Shown here in pieces: positions 1 through 6,086 of a stretch of 10,858 bases of DNA. Location: NCBI GenBank assembly GCA_039915505.1, contig JBDSND010000046.1, positions 1-10,858 of the forward strand, given 5' to 3'. Both the position numbers and the translations under genes were made by a program. Each line of letters opens with the position of its first letter. The first letter of the stretch is position 1. The DNA comes from CAIWHR01 sp039915505 (lineage in GTDB: Bacteria > Pseudomonadota > Gammaproteobacteria > Burkholderiales > Casimicrobiaceae). The notes beneath the pieces were generated by a model that searched no databases, was not told the origin of the DNA, and saw nothing but the letters and a program-made list of their open reading frames with translations.

Positions 1-134
1 ACACCGGCGCGCTTCACCGCTTCGCGCACCACCCGCGCCGCGAGATCCGTCGGTGCGATGTCCTTGAGGCTGCCGCCATAGTCGCCGATGGCCGTACGCA
101 CGCCGCTCACGATGACAACTTGTCGATCCGTCAT
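1..134 (-). CDS. Thiolase (acetyl-CoA acetyltransferase family), N-terminal fragment
   Basis: The reverse strand from the ATG at 134 encodes 44 residues before the window edge: MTDRQVVIVSGVRTAIGDYG, then GGSLKDIAPTDLAARVV. This is the typical beginning of a thiolase, where the first beta strand and the S-G-V-R-T-A-I-G stretch open the N-terminal half of the thiolase fold. Thiolases condense or cleave acyl-CoA with acetyl-CoA in beta-oxidation or acetoacetyl-CoA metabolism. The catalytic Cys and the C-terminal His/Cys lie outside the window, so neither activity nor direction can be judged. The start is well supported: a GGAGAAGAG ribosome binding site lies just upstream of the ATG. The gene is divergent from the cupin gene, across a 301-bp gap. 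Confidence 0.85.
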   Translation of the reverse strand, partial: MTDRQVVIVSGVRTAIGDYGGSLKDIAPTDLAARVVREAVKRAG

Positions 135-435
135 GATCTCTTCTCCCGGGTAACGATCCTGCATGATAACGCCGCTGGCTTGACGCGGTGCACGGCGGCC
201 TCGGATTGTCCTGGACCCGCGCAATGCCGCGCGCAGCGACCACGCCCTCGTGGTGTGGAGGCGGTCACGAGCCGCCCGCGCGCGTCATTCGCAGCGACCA
301 CCGCGGCGACCATTCAGCGGCTATCGCAGCGATCTTTCGGAACTGCGCGTGCCTTTGCTACAGTGGGGGTAGGCGGGTGCGCCGGGTTTGACCCACCACC
401 CCGGGAAGCCCCCGTATACGGATGAAGGAGCCAGC
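135..435. other. Divergent intergenic region between thiolase and cupin genes
   Basis: This 301-bp gap carries the 5' leaders of both divergent genes and no convincing coding sequence; the short open frames here lack family resemblance and good ribosome binding sites. A 12-bp direct repeat CGCAGCGACCAC occurs at 232-243 and 290-301 and might be a regulator site or chance. On the minus strand a TATCAT hexamer at 163-168 could be the thiolase -10 box, without a clear -35. A candidate forward promoter is listed separately. Confidence 0.5.
336..364 (+). promoter_or_regulatory. Candidate promoter for the cupin gene
   Basis: TGCTACAGT at 356-364 reads as an extended -10 element (TG-n-TACAGT). A poor -35, TTCGGA at 336-341, lies 17 bases upstream. 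A start near 371 would give a leader of about 65 bases before the cupin ATG. Only the -10 is a reasonable match, so this is a suggestion. Confidence 0.3.
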
Positions 436-903
436 ATGAGTGCACCGTCGGAATCGAAGTGGCGCCTGCACGGGGTCCGGGTGGTGCACGCCGACGAGCT
501 CGACAGCAATACCGCGCAAACGCCCGGAATGACGCGTGCCGCGGCGATCACCGCGGCGCGCGCGGGCGCCGAGAAGCTCTGGGCGGGCACCGTGGTGATC
601 CATCCCAAGGCCAAGACCGGCGCGCATCATCACGGACCCGTGGAGAGCGTGATCTACGTCGTCAGCGGCCGGGCCCGGATGAAATGGGGCGAGCGTCTCG
701 AATTCACCGCCGAGGCAGGGCCTGGGGACTTCATCTTCATTCCGCCTTTCGTACCGCACCAGGAGATCAACGGCAGCGAAGGCGAGCCGCTGTCATGCGT
801 GCTGGTGCGCAGCGGCCAGCAACCGGTCGTCGTCAACCTCGACCTGCCGGACGTCGAGGCCGATCCGGAAGAAGTGCGTTGGGTGGACGACCTGCATACG
901 TAA
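436..903 (+). CDS. Small single-domain cupin protein
   Basis: This is a 155-residue cytoplasmic protein with one cupin beta-barrel. Motif 1 is visible at residues 62-78 (G-A-H-H-H-G-P-V-E-S-V-I-Y-V-V-S-G), giving His64, His66 and Glu70. Motif 2 is at 97-112 (G-D-F-I-F-I-P-P-F-V-P-H-Q-E-I-N), giving His108. These four residues are the usual 3-His/1-Glu metal site, so an Fe, Mn or Zn-dependent role is plausible. The family covers isomerases, dioxygenases and sugar-binding proteins, so no reaction can be assigned. The ATG at 436 is chosen because GAAGGAG at 424-430 is well placed; the frame stays open upstream but has no such site. The gene stands alone, and its TAA stop forms the first three bases of the inverted-repeat element that follows. 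Confidence 0.85.
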   Translation: MSAPSESKWRLHGVRVVHADELDSNTAQTPGMTRAAAITAARAGAEKLWAGTVVIHPKAKTGAHHHGPVESVIYVVSGRARMKWGERLEFTAEAGPGDFIFIPPFVPHQEINGSEGEPLSCVLVRSGQQPVVVNLDLPDVEADPEEVRWVDDLHT

Positions 904-1027
904 TGGGGTCAGATCAAATTATGGGCGAAGCTCGGCAAATCCAGCACTCCCGGGTCTGCATACTCAAATTATCGGCGAAGCTCGGCGAATCCAGCACTCC
1001 GGCGGATAACTTGATCTGACCCCATTA
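901..1027. repeat. 127-bp inverted-repeat element between convergent genes (MITE-like)
   Basis: TAATGGGGTCAGATCAA at 901-917 is repeated as its perfect reverse complement at 1011-1027. The match extends to 22 bp (901-922 and 1006-1027) with one mismatch. The left arm begins with the cupin stop codon, and the right arm ends five bases before the stop of the solute-binding protein gene. The outer right edge shows an 8-bp tandem duplication, CATTACCG, at 1023-1030 and 1031-1038. There is no open frame for a transposase inside. I believe very similar TGGGGTCAGA-type repeats are dispersed in proteobacterial genomes, but that is from memory. It may be a non-autonomous mobile repeat, and a transcript of it could fold into a long hairpin that ends transcription from both sides. 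Confidence 0.75.
914..1000. repeat. Two 37-bp direct repeats inside the inverted-repeat element
   Basis: Bases 914-950 and 964-1000 match at 35 of 37 positions; the differences are at 923/973 and 937/987. They are spaced 50 bp start to start. Each copy begins TCAAATTAT and ends AATCCAGCACTCC. Two copies with a 13-bp spacer are too few and too close to be a CRISPR array. The arrangement looks like an internal duplication of a repeat element. Confidence 0.75.
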
Positions 1028-1032
1028 CCGCA

Positions 1033-2892
1033 TTACCGCGCGACGTCGTAATACTTCCACTGGTGCGGCAGGAATGGGTGCTGCTTGTAGCCCTTGAGCC
1101 AGGGCTGGGTGAGCACGTTGGCGTACGGGTAGTCGACGACCAGCCACGGTGCATAGGCGAGCACCAGCTCGGATAGCTTGCGGTAGAGAGCGTCGCGCGC
1201 CGGTCCGTCGGGAAGCTTGCGCGCCGCTTCGTAAGTCTGGTCGTACGCCGGCAGGCGAAAGCGCGCGTCGTTGGAGGTGCCGATGTTCTTGCTATAGAGC
1301 ACCGAATAGAACGTATCGCCATCCGCGATCGATGCGATCCAGCCCAGGTTCCACATCATGAGCTGTCCCGCCTCGGCCATCTTGTTCAGTTCCGGCCACT
1401 TGTTCTTCAGGAAGGTGATGCGGAGGCCGATCGCGTCCATGCTGCGCTTCCAGAGCGCGTCGGAGTCGCGGTCCGCGGTGGCCGTGGTCGAGCCCTTCAC
1501 CAGGATCAGGGGCTTGCCGTCGGGCATCTCCCGATAGCCGTCGCCGTCGCGGTCGCGATAACCGAAGCGATCGAGCAGTGCGCGCGCCGCCTGCGGATCG
1601 TATTGCGTGCGCACCGCGATGGCGGGATCGTGACCGCTTACGCCCGGCGGCACCGGCTGGGTTGCCGGCAAGGCCTGGCCGTTCAGCAACAGCGTGATAT
1701 ACGCGTTGCGCTCGAAGGCGAGCGCGATCGCCCGGCGCAGGGCCACCTTGTCGTTGGTATAGCCGCCGACGATCGGGTCATCGAGGTTGAAATAGGCGAA
1801 CCCGAGCGACGGCTCGACCTGCCGGTGCAGCCTGATGCCGCGGTCGACGAGCGCGGGCTTCAGTCGATCGCCGTCGAGCACCGTCGGTGCGAGGGTCGCC
1901 GGCACCTGCACGTAGTCGAAGCTGCCGCGATCGAAGCTCAGGAGCCGAGGCTGTCCTTCCTCGATGATGCTCACCTCGACCCGGCCGGCGATGGGCAGGC
2001 GCTGGCCGCGATTCGGTCGGGCGATCGCGTCATCGCCCGGCTCGCTGCCCGCGCCCGGCACCGGGAAGATCTCCTCGCGATAGGCAGGATTGGCGGTGAG
2101 CACCACCTTCTGGCCACGCGTCCACTCGGCGAGGCGGTACGGCCCTGTGCCGACTGGATGCTCCATCACCCGATTCGAGCTGTCGCGATGGACTTCGACC
2201 ACCTCACGCGCGACCGCAGCGAGCGCGCCGTACGTCAGCCAGTGGATAAAGACGTAGTCGGGCTCCTTGAAACGGATGCGGAGCGTGTAGCGGTCGAGCG
2301 CCTCGAGGCCCTCGATCCGCGCGTCATACTCGAACGTCCCCGTCCGACGGGCCGCCGCCATGACGCTGTCGAGTCCGAGCAGATGATTGTCGAAGATGTA
2401 GAACCAGTAGGAGCGAACCTTGGGGTCGAGGATGCGCTTGATGCTGTACACATAGTCCGCCGCGACGAGCTCGCGGCGCACACCCTTGAACGCAGGATCC
2501 GGCGCGAAGTAGATCCCTGGCCGCAGCTTGATCGTGTAGGTACGCCCTTCGTCGCTGATGACAGGGAGGTCGTGGGCGGTGTTCGGGACGATCCGGGCCG
2601 GCCGGGAAAAGTAGTCGTACGTATACAGCGGGTCGAAGATGGCGTTGCACAGATAGAACGAGTACGCGTCGCCGATCGCCTGGGGATCGAGTCCCGTCTC
2701 GGCGACCGGAAACGCAACCCTTAGGGTCTTGCTCATGTCGGCGGCGTGCGCGCCGAGCGTGAGCAGCAGCGCGCAGGCGAGGCCGGCGATAAAATCGCGG
2801 CATCGAAGGCGCCGGGCAGCCGACTGCTTCCCCGCGACGGCAGGTCTCAGAGGCTGCGGCGCTATAATTTGCAATCGTGTTCCATCGAGCAT
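1033..2892 (-). CDS. Family 5 extracellular solute-binding protein (peptide/nickel ABC transporter type)
   Basis: This is a 619-residue protein of the DppA/OppA (SBP_bac_5) type, expected to bind peptides or similar solutes in the periplasm for an ABC importer. The family motif PVGTGPYRLAEW is at about 246-257, and the N-lobe signature around residues 84-125 (IFDPLY, then YTIKLRPGIYF) is typical. A hydrophobic segment at about 33-49 after several Arg residues ends in AHA-AD, a likely signal peptidase I site near residue 50. From the ATG at 2892 the n-region is unusually long (about 30 residues) and has no good ribosome binding site; a TTG at codon 7 is an alternative. No other in-frame ATG or GTG occurs before the signal segment. 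No permease or ATPase of this type is nearby, so it works with distant components or alone. Its 5' end lies 11 bases from the divergent YffB-like gene. Confidence 0.88.
   Translation of the reverse strand: MLDGTRLQIIAPQPLRPAVAGKQSAARRLRCRDFIAGLACALLLTLGAHAADMSKTLRVAFPVAETGLDPQAIGDAYSFYLCNAIFDPLYTYDYFSRPARIVPNTAHDLPVISDEGRTYTIKLRPGIYFAPDPAFKGVRRELVAADYVYSIKRILDPKVRSYWFYIFDNHLLGLDSVMAAARRTGTFEYDARIEGLEALDRYTLRIRFKEPDYVFIHWLTYGALAAVAREVVEVHRDSSNRVMEHPVGTGPYRLAEWTRGQKVVLTANPAYREEIFPVPGAGSEPGDDAIARPNRGQRLPIAGRVEVSIIEEGQPRLLSFDRGSFDYVQVPATLAPTVLDGDRLKPALVDRGIRLHRQVEPSLGFAYFNLDDPIVGGYTNDKVALRRAIALAFERNAYITLLLNGQALPATQPVPPGVSGHDPAIAVRTQYDPQAARALLDRFGYRDRDGDGYREMPDGKPLILVKGSTTATADRDSDALWKRSMDAIGLRITFLKNKWPELNKMAEAGQLMMWNLGWIASIADGDTFYSVLYSKNIGTSNDARFRLPAYDQTYEAARKLPDGPARDALYRKLSELVLAYAPWLVVDYPYANVLTQPWLKGYKQHPFLPHQWKYYDVAR
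2863..2868 (+). promoter_or_regulatory. Candidate -10 box for the YffB-like gene cluster
   Basis: A perfect TATAAT lies 35 bases before the ATG at 2904, in an AT-rich patch of otherwise GC-rich DNA. No good TTGACA-like hexamer is found 16-18 bases upstream, so the promoter may need an activator or the match may be chance. The site lies inside the 5' coding part of the divergent solute-binding protein gene as drawn here. Confidence 0.4.
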
Positions 2893-2903
2893 CCCAAAGA
2901 CGC

Positions 2904-3278
2904 ATGAAAGTGTACGGCATCGCCAACTGCACCACGGTCAAGAAAGCTCGCGCATGGCTCGACGAGCGTGGTATGGGCCACGTGTTCGTCGACTTCCACA
3001 AGACGCCTCCGCAGTCCGCGCAGCTCGAGCACTGGGTCGATGTGCTGGGCTGGGAGCGCGTGCTCAACCGGCGCGGCACGACCTGGCGCGAGCTCGCAGC
3101 CGAGGCGAAGGCGGCGGTGACCAACGCCGAGGGCGCCGTCGTGGCGATGCTCGACCATCCCTCGATGATCAAGCGCCCGGTGATCGAGACCGGCACGGCG
3201 TTGCTGATCGGTTTCGACGCATCCGAGTATGCCGATCGGCTCGCCGTCCGCGACCAGGATCCTGCGCGCCATGGGTGA
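2904..3278 (+). CDS. ArsC/Spx-family protein, YffB type
   Basis: This 124-residue cytoplasmic protein has a thioredoxin-like ArsC/Spx fold. It opens MKVYGIANCTTVKKARAWL, with a single Cys at position 9 where arsenate reductase has its nucleophile. It also carries RRGTTWR at 56-62 and IKRPV at 89-93, both characteristic of E. coli YffB-like proteins. YffB-type proteins are related to arsenate reductase, but their true reaction is not established; a glutathione-linked thiol role has been suggested. There is no second Cys for a CxxC redox pair, as in Spx. The ATG at 2904 fits the family N-terminus; a GTG at 2877 would add nine residues of no known value. The gene overlaps the next by 8 bases and begins a rightward cluster of three. 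Confidence 0.85.
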   Translation: MKVYGIANCTTVKKARAWLDERGMGHVFVDFHKTPPQSAQLEHWVDVLGWERVLNRRGTTWRELAAEAKAAVTNAEGAVVAMLDHPSMIKRPVIETGTALLIGFDASEYADRLAVRDQDPARHG

Positions 3279-3522
3279 GCCGGACGGTACCAAGCCCGCG
3301 CGCGCCGCACCGCGGCAGCGCTGGTCGATGTTCGGCAGCATCGCCGCGATTGGCGCAGCCGGCACGATCGGTGCGATTGCGGCGTGGCTCGTCACGTCGG
3401 CACTCGATCTTTCCGGCACCGGCGGCGCGCTCCTCACCGTTCTCCTGGGCATGGTGATCGCGGTGGCGGCATTTGTCCTCGGAGTGTGGGTGCGCGACGC
3501 GCTGACAGGGCGGCAATCGTGA
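3271..3522 (+). CDS. Small two-helix membrane protein, unknown function
   Basis: This is an 83-residue protein whose first 18 residues are polar and basic. Two strongly hydrophobic, Gly/Ala-rich segments follow at about 21-45 and 51-74, joined by a short loop (LDLSGTGG). It ends in a basic tail. I do not recognise the family. The ATG at 3271 overlaps the stop of the YffB-like gene by 8 bases, with a weak AGGA at 3256-3259. An ATG further upstream (3229) is possible but would lie deep inside the previous gene. The stop overlaps the GTG start of the hydratase gene (GTGA), so expression is probably coupled on both sides, which is the main support for it being a real gene. Confidence 0.65.
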   Translation: MGEPDGTKPARAAPRQRWSMFGSIAAIGAAGTIGAIAAWLVTSALDLSGTGGALLTVLLGMVIAVAAFVLGVWVRDALTGRQS

Positions 3523-4340
3523 TCCCGGTGCAGCGTGCGGAGGCGATCGCGACACGCTTGATCGCGGCCTACGATTGCGCCGAGATGCTGCCTCCAATCA
3601 CCCAAGACACGCCGGATTTCGACGTCGACTCGGCCTATCGTGTACTCGAGCGGATCGAGGCGCGACGCCTTGAGGCAGGCTGGCAACCGGTCGGCCGCAA
3701 GATCGGCTTTACTAACACCACCATCTGGCCGCGCTACGGCGTGTACCAGCCGATGTGGGCGCACATCTGGCAGCACACCGTGCATCGGGCCCCGGATGGA
3801 CGCGCGACGCTCTCCTTGCAGGGATTCGTGCAGCCACGCATCGAGCCCGAGGTCGTATTCGGTATCGGCGGAGCAATCGAGCCCGGCGACGACCCCGCCG
3901 CGATGTTGCAGGGGGTGACCTGGATTGCCCCGGGCTTCGAGATCGTGCAGAGCCACTTTCCCGATTGGAAGTTCACGGCGGCCGATTGCACGGCGGCGTT
4001 CGGGCTGCACGGGGCGCTAGTGATCGGCAAGCCGGTTGCGCTTACCGCTCCACTTCGCGAGGCACTTGCCGAGCAACTGCCGCGGTTTGCGCTGACCCTG
4101 CGCCGCGGAGACGCGGTGATCGATCGAGGCGTCGGTTCGAATGTGCTCGGCGGCCCCGCGCACGCTCTGGCCCATCTCACCCGGGTGCTCGCCGGCCAGG
4201 CATGGGCGCCGACGCTCGCCCGCGACGAGATCGTGACCACCGGCACGATCAGCGACGCGTGGCCGGTCGAGGCAGGAGAGACCTGGCGCAGCGATTACGG
4301 CGAGCTGCCCCTCGAGGGACTGGAACTCACGTTCCGCTGA
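3519..4340 (+). CDS. 2-keto-4-pentenoate hydratase / fumarylacetoacetate hydrolase family enzyme
   Basis: This is a 273-residue cytoplasmic enzyme resembling MhpD and 4-oxalocrotonate decarboxylase, which hydrate or decarboxylate 2-oxo-enoic acids late in meta-cleavage of aromatics. Visible family features are VGRKIGFT at about 58-65 with Lys61, RIEPEVVF at 107-114 giving Glu109 and Glu111, and PGFEIV at 138-143 giving Glu141. In MhpD the matching three acidic residues bind the divalent metal and the Lys is catalytic (from memory of that family). The start is the GTG at 3519, which overlaps the TGA of the preceding gene and has AGGG at 3507-3510; longer in-frame extensions lie inside that gene and are unlikely. 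No dioxygenase or semialdehyde hydrolase is present here, so the pathway is unknown. Confidence 0.87.
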   Translation: MIPVQRAEAIATRLIAAYDCAEMLPPITQDTPDFDVDSAYRVLERIEARRLEAGWQPVGRKIGFTNTTIWPRYGVYQPMWAHIWQHTVHRAPDGRATLSLQGFVQPRIEPEVVFGIGGAIEPGDDPAAMLQGVTWIAPGFEIVQSHFPDWKFTAADCTAAFGLHGALVIGKPVALTAPLREALAEQLPRFALTLRRGDAVIDRGVGSNVLGGPAHALAHLTRVLAGQAWAPTLARDEIVTTGTISDAWPVEAGETWRSDYGELPLEGLELTFR

Positions 4341-4538
4341 CTGGGACGACGATGACCGCGACGCCGCGCAGTGAACGCTGCAAAGGGGGCGCAGGGGCGC
4401 CGCCTGTATCAGTCGCGGTGATCGGCTTTCCGCCCGTTCTCGGCCCGCTGCGTTCCGATCGGCCTCTCTCGCCATGACGCTCGCCCGCTGCCGTTTGCCA
4501 CGGATTGAGCCGGCCGTACGAGCATCCATCCCGCGCCC

Positions 4539-6068
4539 ATGAGCGTCACCCTCGCGCCGGGGGCTGTCCCGCTCGACACATGGCGCTTGGTCGCGCGCGG
4601 TGCGCAGGTCGCGCTCGTCGACGGATGGGAGCCGCCGGTCGAGGCAGGCGCGCGCGCGGTTGCGGCGATCGTCGCGCGCGGCGCCCCGGTCTACGGCATC
4701 AACACCGGCTTCGGGCGGCTTGCGAGCGTATCGATTGCAAGCGGCGACCTGGTCGCCCTCCAGTACAACCTGGTGCTGTCCCATGCCTGCGGTGTCGGCG
4801 AGCCGCTGCCGCGCGAGGTGGTGCGGCTCATGCTGGTGCTCAAGATCGCCGCACTTGCGCAGGGCGCCTCGGGCGTGACCGTGGCGACGGTGCAGACGCT
4901 GCTCGATTGCCTCGAGCGTGATCTCGTGCCCGTAGTGCCCGGGCAGGGATCGGTCGGCGCCTCGGGTGACCTCGCGCCACTGGCGCACCTTACGGCCGCA
5001 CTGCTCGGGGTAGGGGAGATGTGGTGGCGCGACGAGCGGCTGCCGGCCGGCGATGCATTGCAGCGCGCGAACGTCTCGCCCCTGGTGCTGGCGCCCAAGG
5101 AAGGATTGGCGCTGCTCAATGGCACGCAGTGCTCCACCGCCCTCGCGCTGACGGCGCAGTTCCGCGCCGAGCGCGTGTTCACCGCCGCGCTGGTCACGGG
5201 GGCACTGTCGACCGACGCCGCGAGGGGCTCCGATGCGCCCTTCGATGCGCGCATCCAGGCGCTGCGCGGCCAGCGCGGCCAGATCGATGTCGCGGCGAGC
5301 CTGCGCGCCCTGATGGCGGGCAGCGGCATCCGTGCCTCGCATCGCACCGGCGACAGTCGCGTCCAGGATCCGTACAGCCTGCGCTGCCAGCCCCAGGTGA
5401 TGGGCGCCTGTCTCGATCTCCTGCGCCAGACCGCGGCCACCCTGGCGGTCGAGGCCAATGGCGTGACCGACAACCCGCTGGTGTTCGCCGACCCGGACGA
5501 GGTCGTTTCGGGTGGCAACTTCCACGCCGAGCCGGTGGCGTTCGCCGCCGATATCCTCGCCCTGGCACTGTGCGAAATCGGCAGCTTGTCCGAGCGGCGG
5601 CTTGCCATGCTGATCGATCCGGCGTTCTCGCGATTGCCGGCCTTCCTGACGCCGAATCCGGGCTTGAACTGCGGGTTCATGATTCCGCAGGTCACCGCTG
5701 CCGCGCTGGTGGCCGAGAACAAGCAGCAGGCGCATCCGGCGAGCATCGACTCGATCCCGACCTCGGCCAACCAGGAAGATCACGTGTCGATGGCCGCGCA
5801 CGGCGCACGCCGCCTGTTGCCCATGGCCCGCAATGCTGCCCACGTGGTCGCAATCGAGTTGCTCGCCGCCGCCCAGGGGATTGGGCTGCGTGCGCCGTTG
5901 CGCTCGAGCGAGGCGTTACAGCGGGTGTATGAAGCGGTGCGGACGCGCGTGCCGGCACTGCAGGAGGATCGCTATCTCGCGCCCGACATCGCCGCCGGGA
6001 CGGACCTGGTCGAGACCGACGCGCTAGCCGAGTCCGCCGCGCCGATCGAGCTGCCGCGTTTCGACTGA
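4539..6068 (+). CDS. hutH: Histidine ammonia-lyase
   Basis: This 509-residue cytoplasmic enzyme removes ammonia from L-histidine to give trans-urocanate, the first step of histidine use. The MIO cofactor forms from Ala141-Ser142-Gly143 within GSVGASGDLAPLAH (137-150). Other expected active-site residues are present: Tyr52 (YGINTGFG), Ser81-His82 (the SH pair typical of His rather than Phe/Tyr substrates), Asn194 (NGTQ), Tyr279 and Arg282 (QDPYSLRC), Phe328 (GGNFH) and Glu413 (NQEDH). Each sits one position before its Pseudomonas putida HutH counterpart. The ATG at 4539 is the first start after an in-frame stop at 4506, and no clear Shine-Dalgarno site precedes it. A 198-bp gap follows the hydratase gene, so it may have its own promoter. 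No hutU, hutI or hutG is in the window. It converges on the transporter operon. Confidence 0.95.
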   Translation: MSVTLAPGAVPLDTWRLVARGAQVALVDGWEPPVEAGARAVAAIVARGAPVYGINTGFGRLASVSIASGDLVALQYNLVLSHACGVGEPLPREVVRLMLVLKIAALAQGASGVTVATVQTLLDCLERDLVPVVPGQGSVGASGDLAPLAHLTAALLGVGEMWWRDERLPAGDALQRANVSPLVLAPKEGLALLNGTQCSTALALTAQFRAERVFTAALVTGALSTDAARGSDAPFDARIQALRGQRGQIDVAASLRALMAGSGIRASHRTGDSRVQDPYSLRCQPQVMGACLDLLRQTAATLAVEANGVTDNPLVFADPDEVVSGGNFHAEPVAFAADILALALCEIGSLSERRLAMLIDPAFSRLPAFLTPNPGLNCGFMIPQVTAAALVAENKQQAHPASIDSIPTSANQEDHVSMAAHGARRLLPMARNAAHVVAIELLAAAQGIGLRAPLRSSEALQRVYEAVRTRVPALQEDRYLAPDIAAGTDLVETDALAESAAPIELPRFD

Positions 6069-6086
6069 GCTTGATGGGCTCAGTCG
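6062..6086. terminator. Bidirectional hairpin holding both convergent stop codons
   Basis: CGACTGAGC at 6062-6070 and GCTCAGTCG at 6078-6086 form a perfect 9-bp stem with a 7-base loop. The left arm contains the hutH TGA (6066-6068) and the right arm contains the ATPase TGA (6080-6082 on the minus strand). Both genes end in Asp-stop. No T-run follows on either strand, so this is not a classical intrinsic terminator, but it may end or protect both mRNAs. Confidence 0.5.

Noticed and set aside
914..1000. Possible CRISPR array from two near-identical 37-bp repeats
   Set aside because: There are only two copies with a 13-bp spacer, no cas genes, and they are nested inside an inverted-repeat element.
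1603..2724. 373-residue forward open frame across the family 5 solute-binding protein gene
   Set aside because: It is the shadow of the binding protein in the opposite frame; no domain, signal or ribosome binding site supports it.
4352..4477. 41-codon frame starting at ATG 4352 between the hydratase and hutH genes
   Set aside because: It has only a weak ribosome binding site, a low-complexity Pro/Gly/Ala product, and no family resemblance. The 198-bp gap is more likely untranslated.
4017..5843. 608-residue open frame on the minus strand across hutH
   Set aside because: It is antisense to a full-length, motif-perfect HutH, has a composition rich in Arg, Gly and Ala with no family motif, and is the usual by-product of GC-rich codon use.
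6062..6086. Classical Rho-independent terminator
   Set aside because: The stem is good but there is no T-run on either strand, so it is reported as a hairpin of uncertain termination function.
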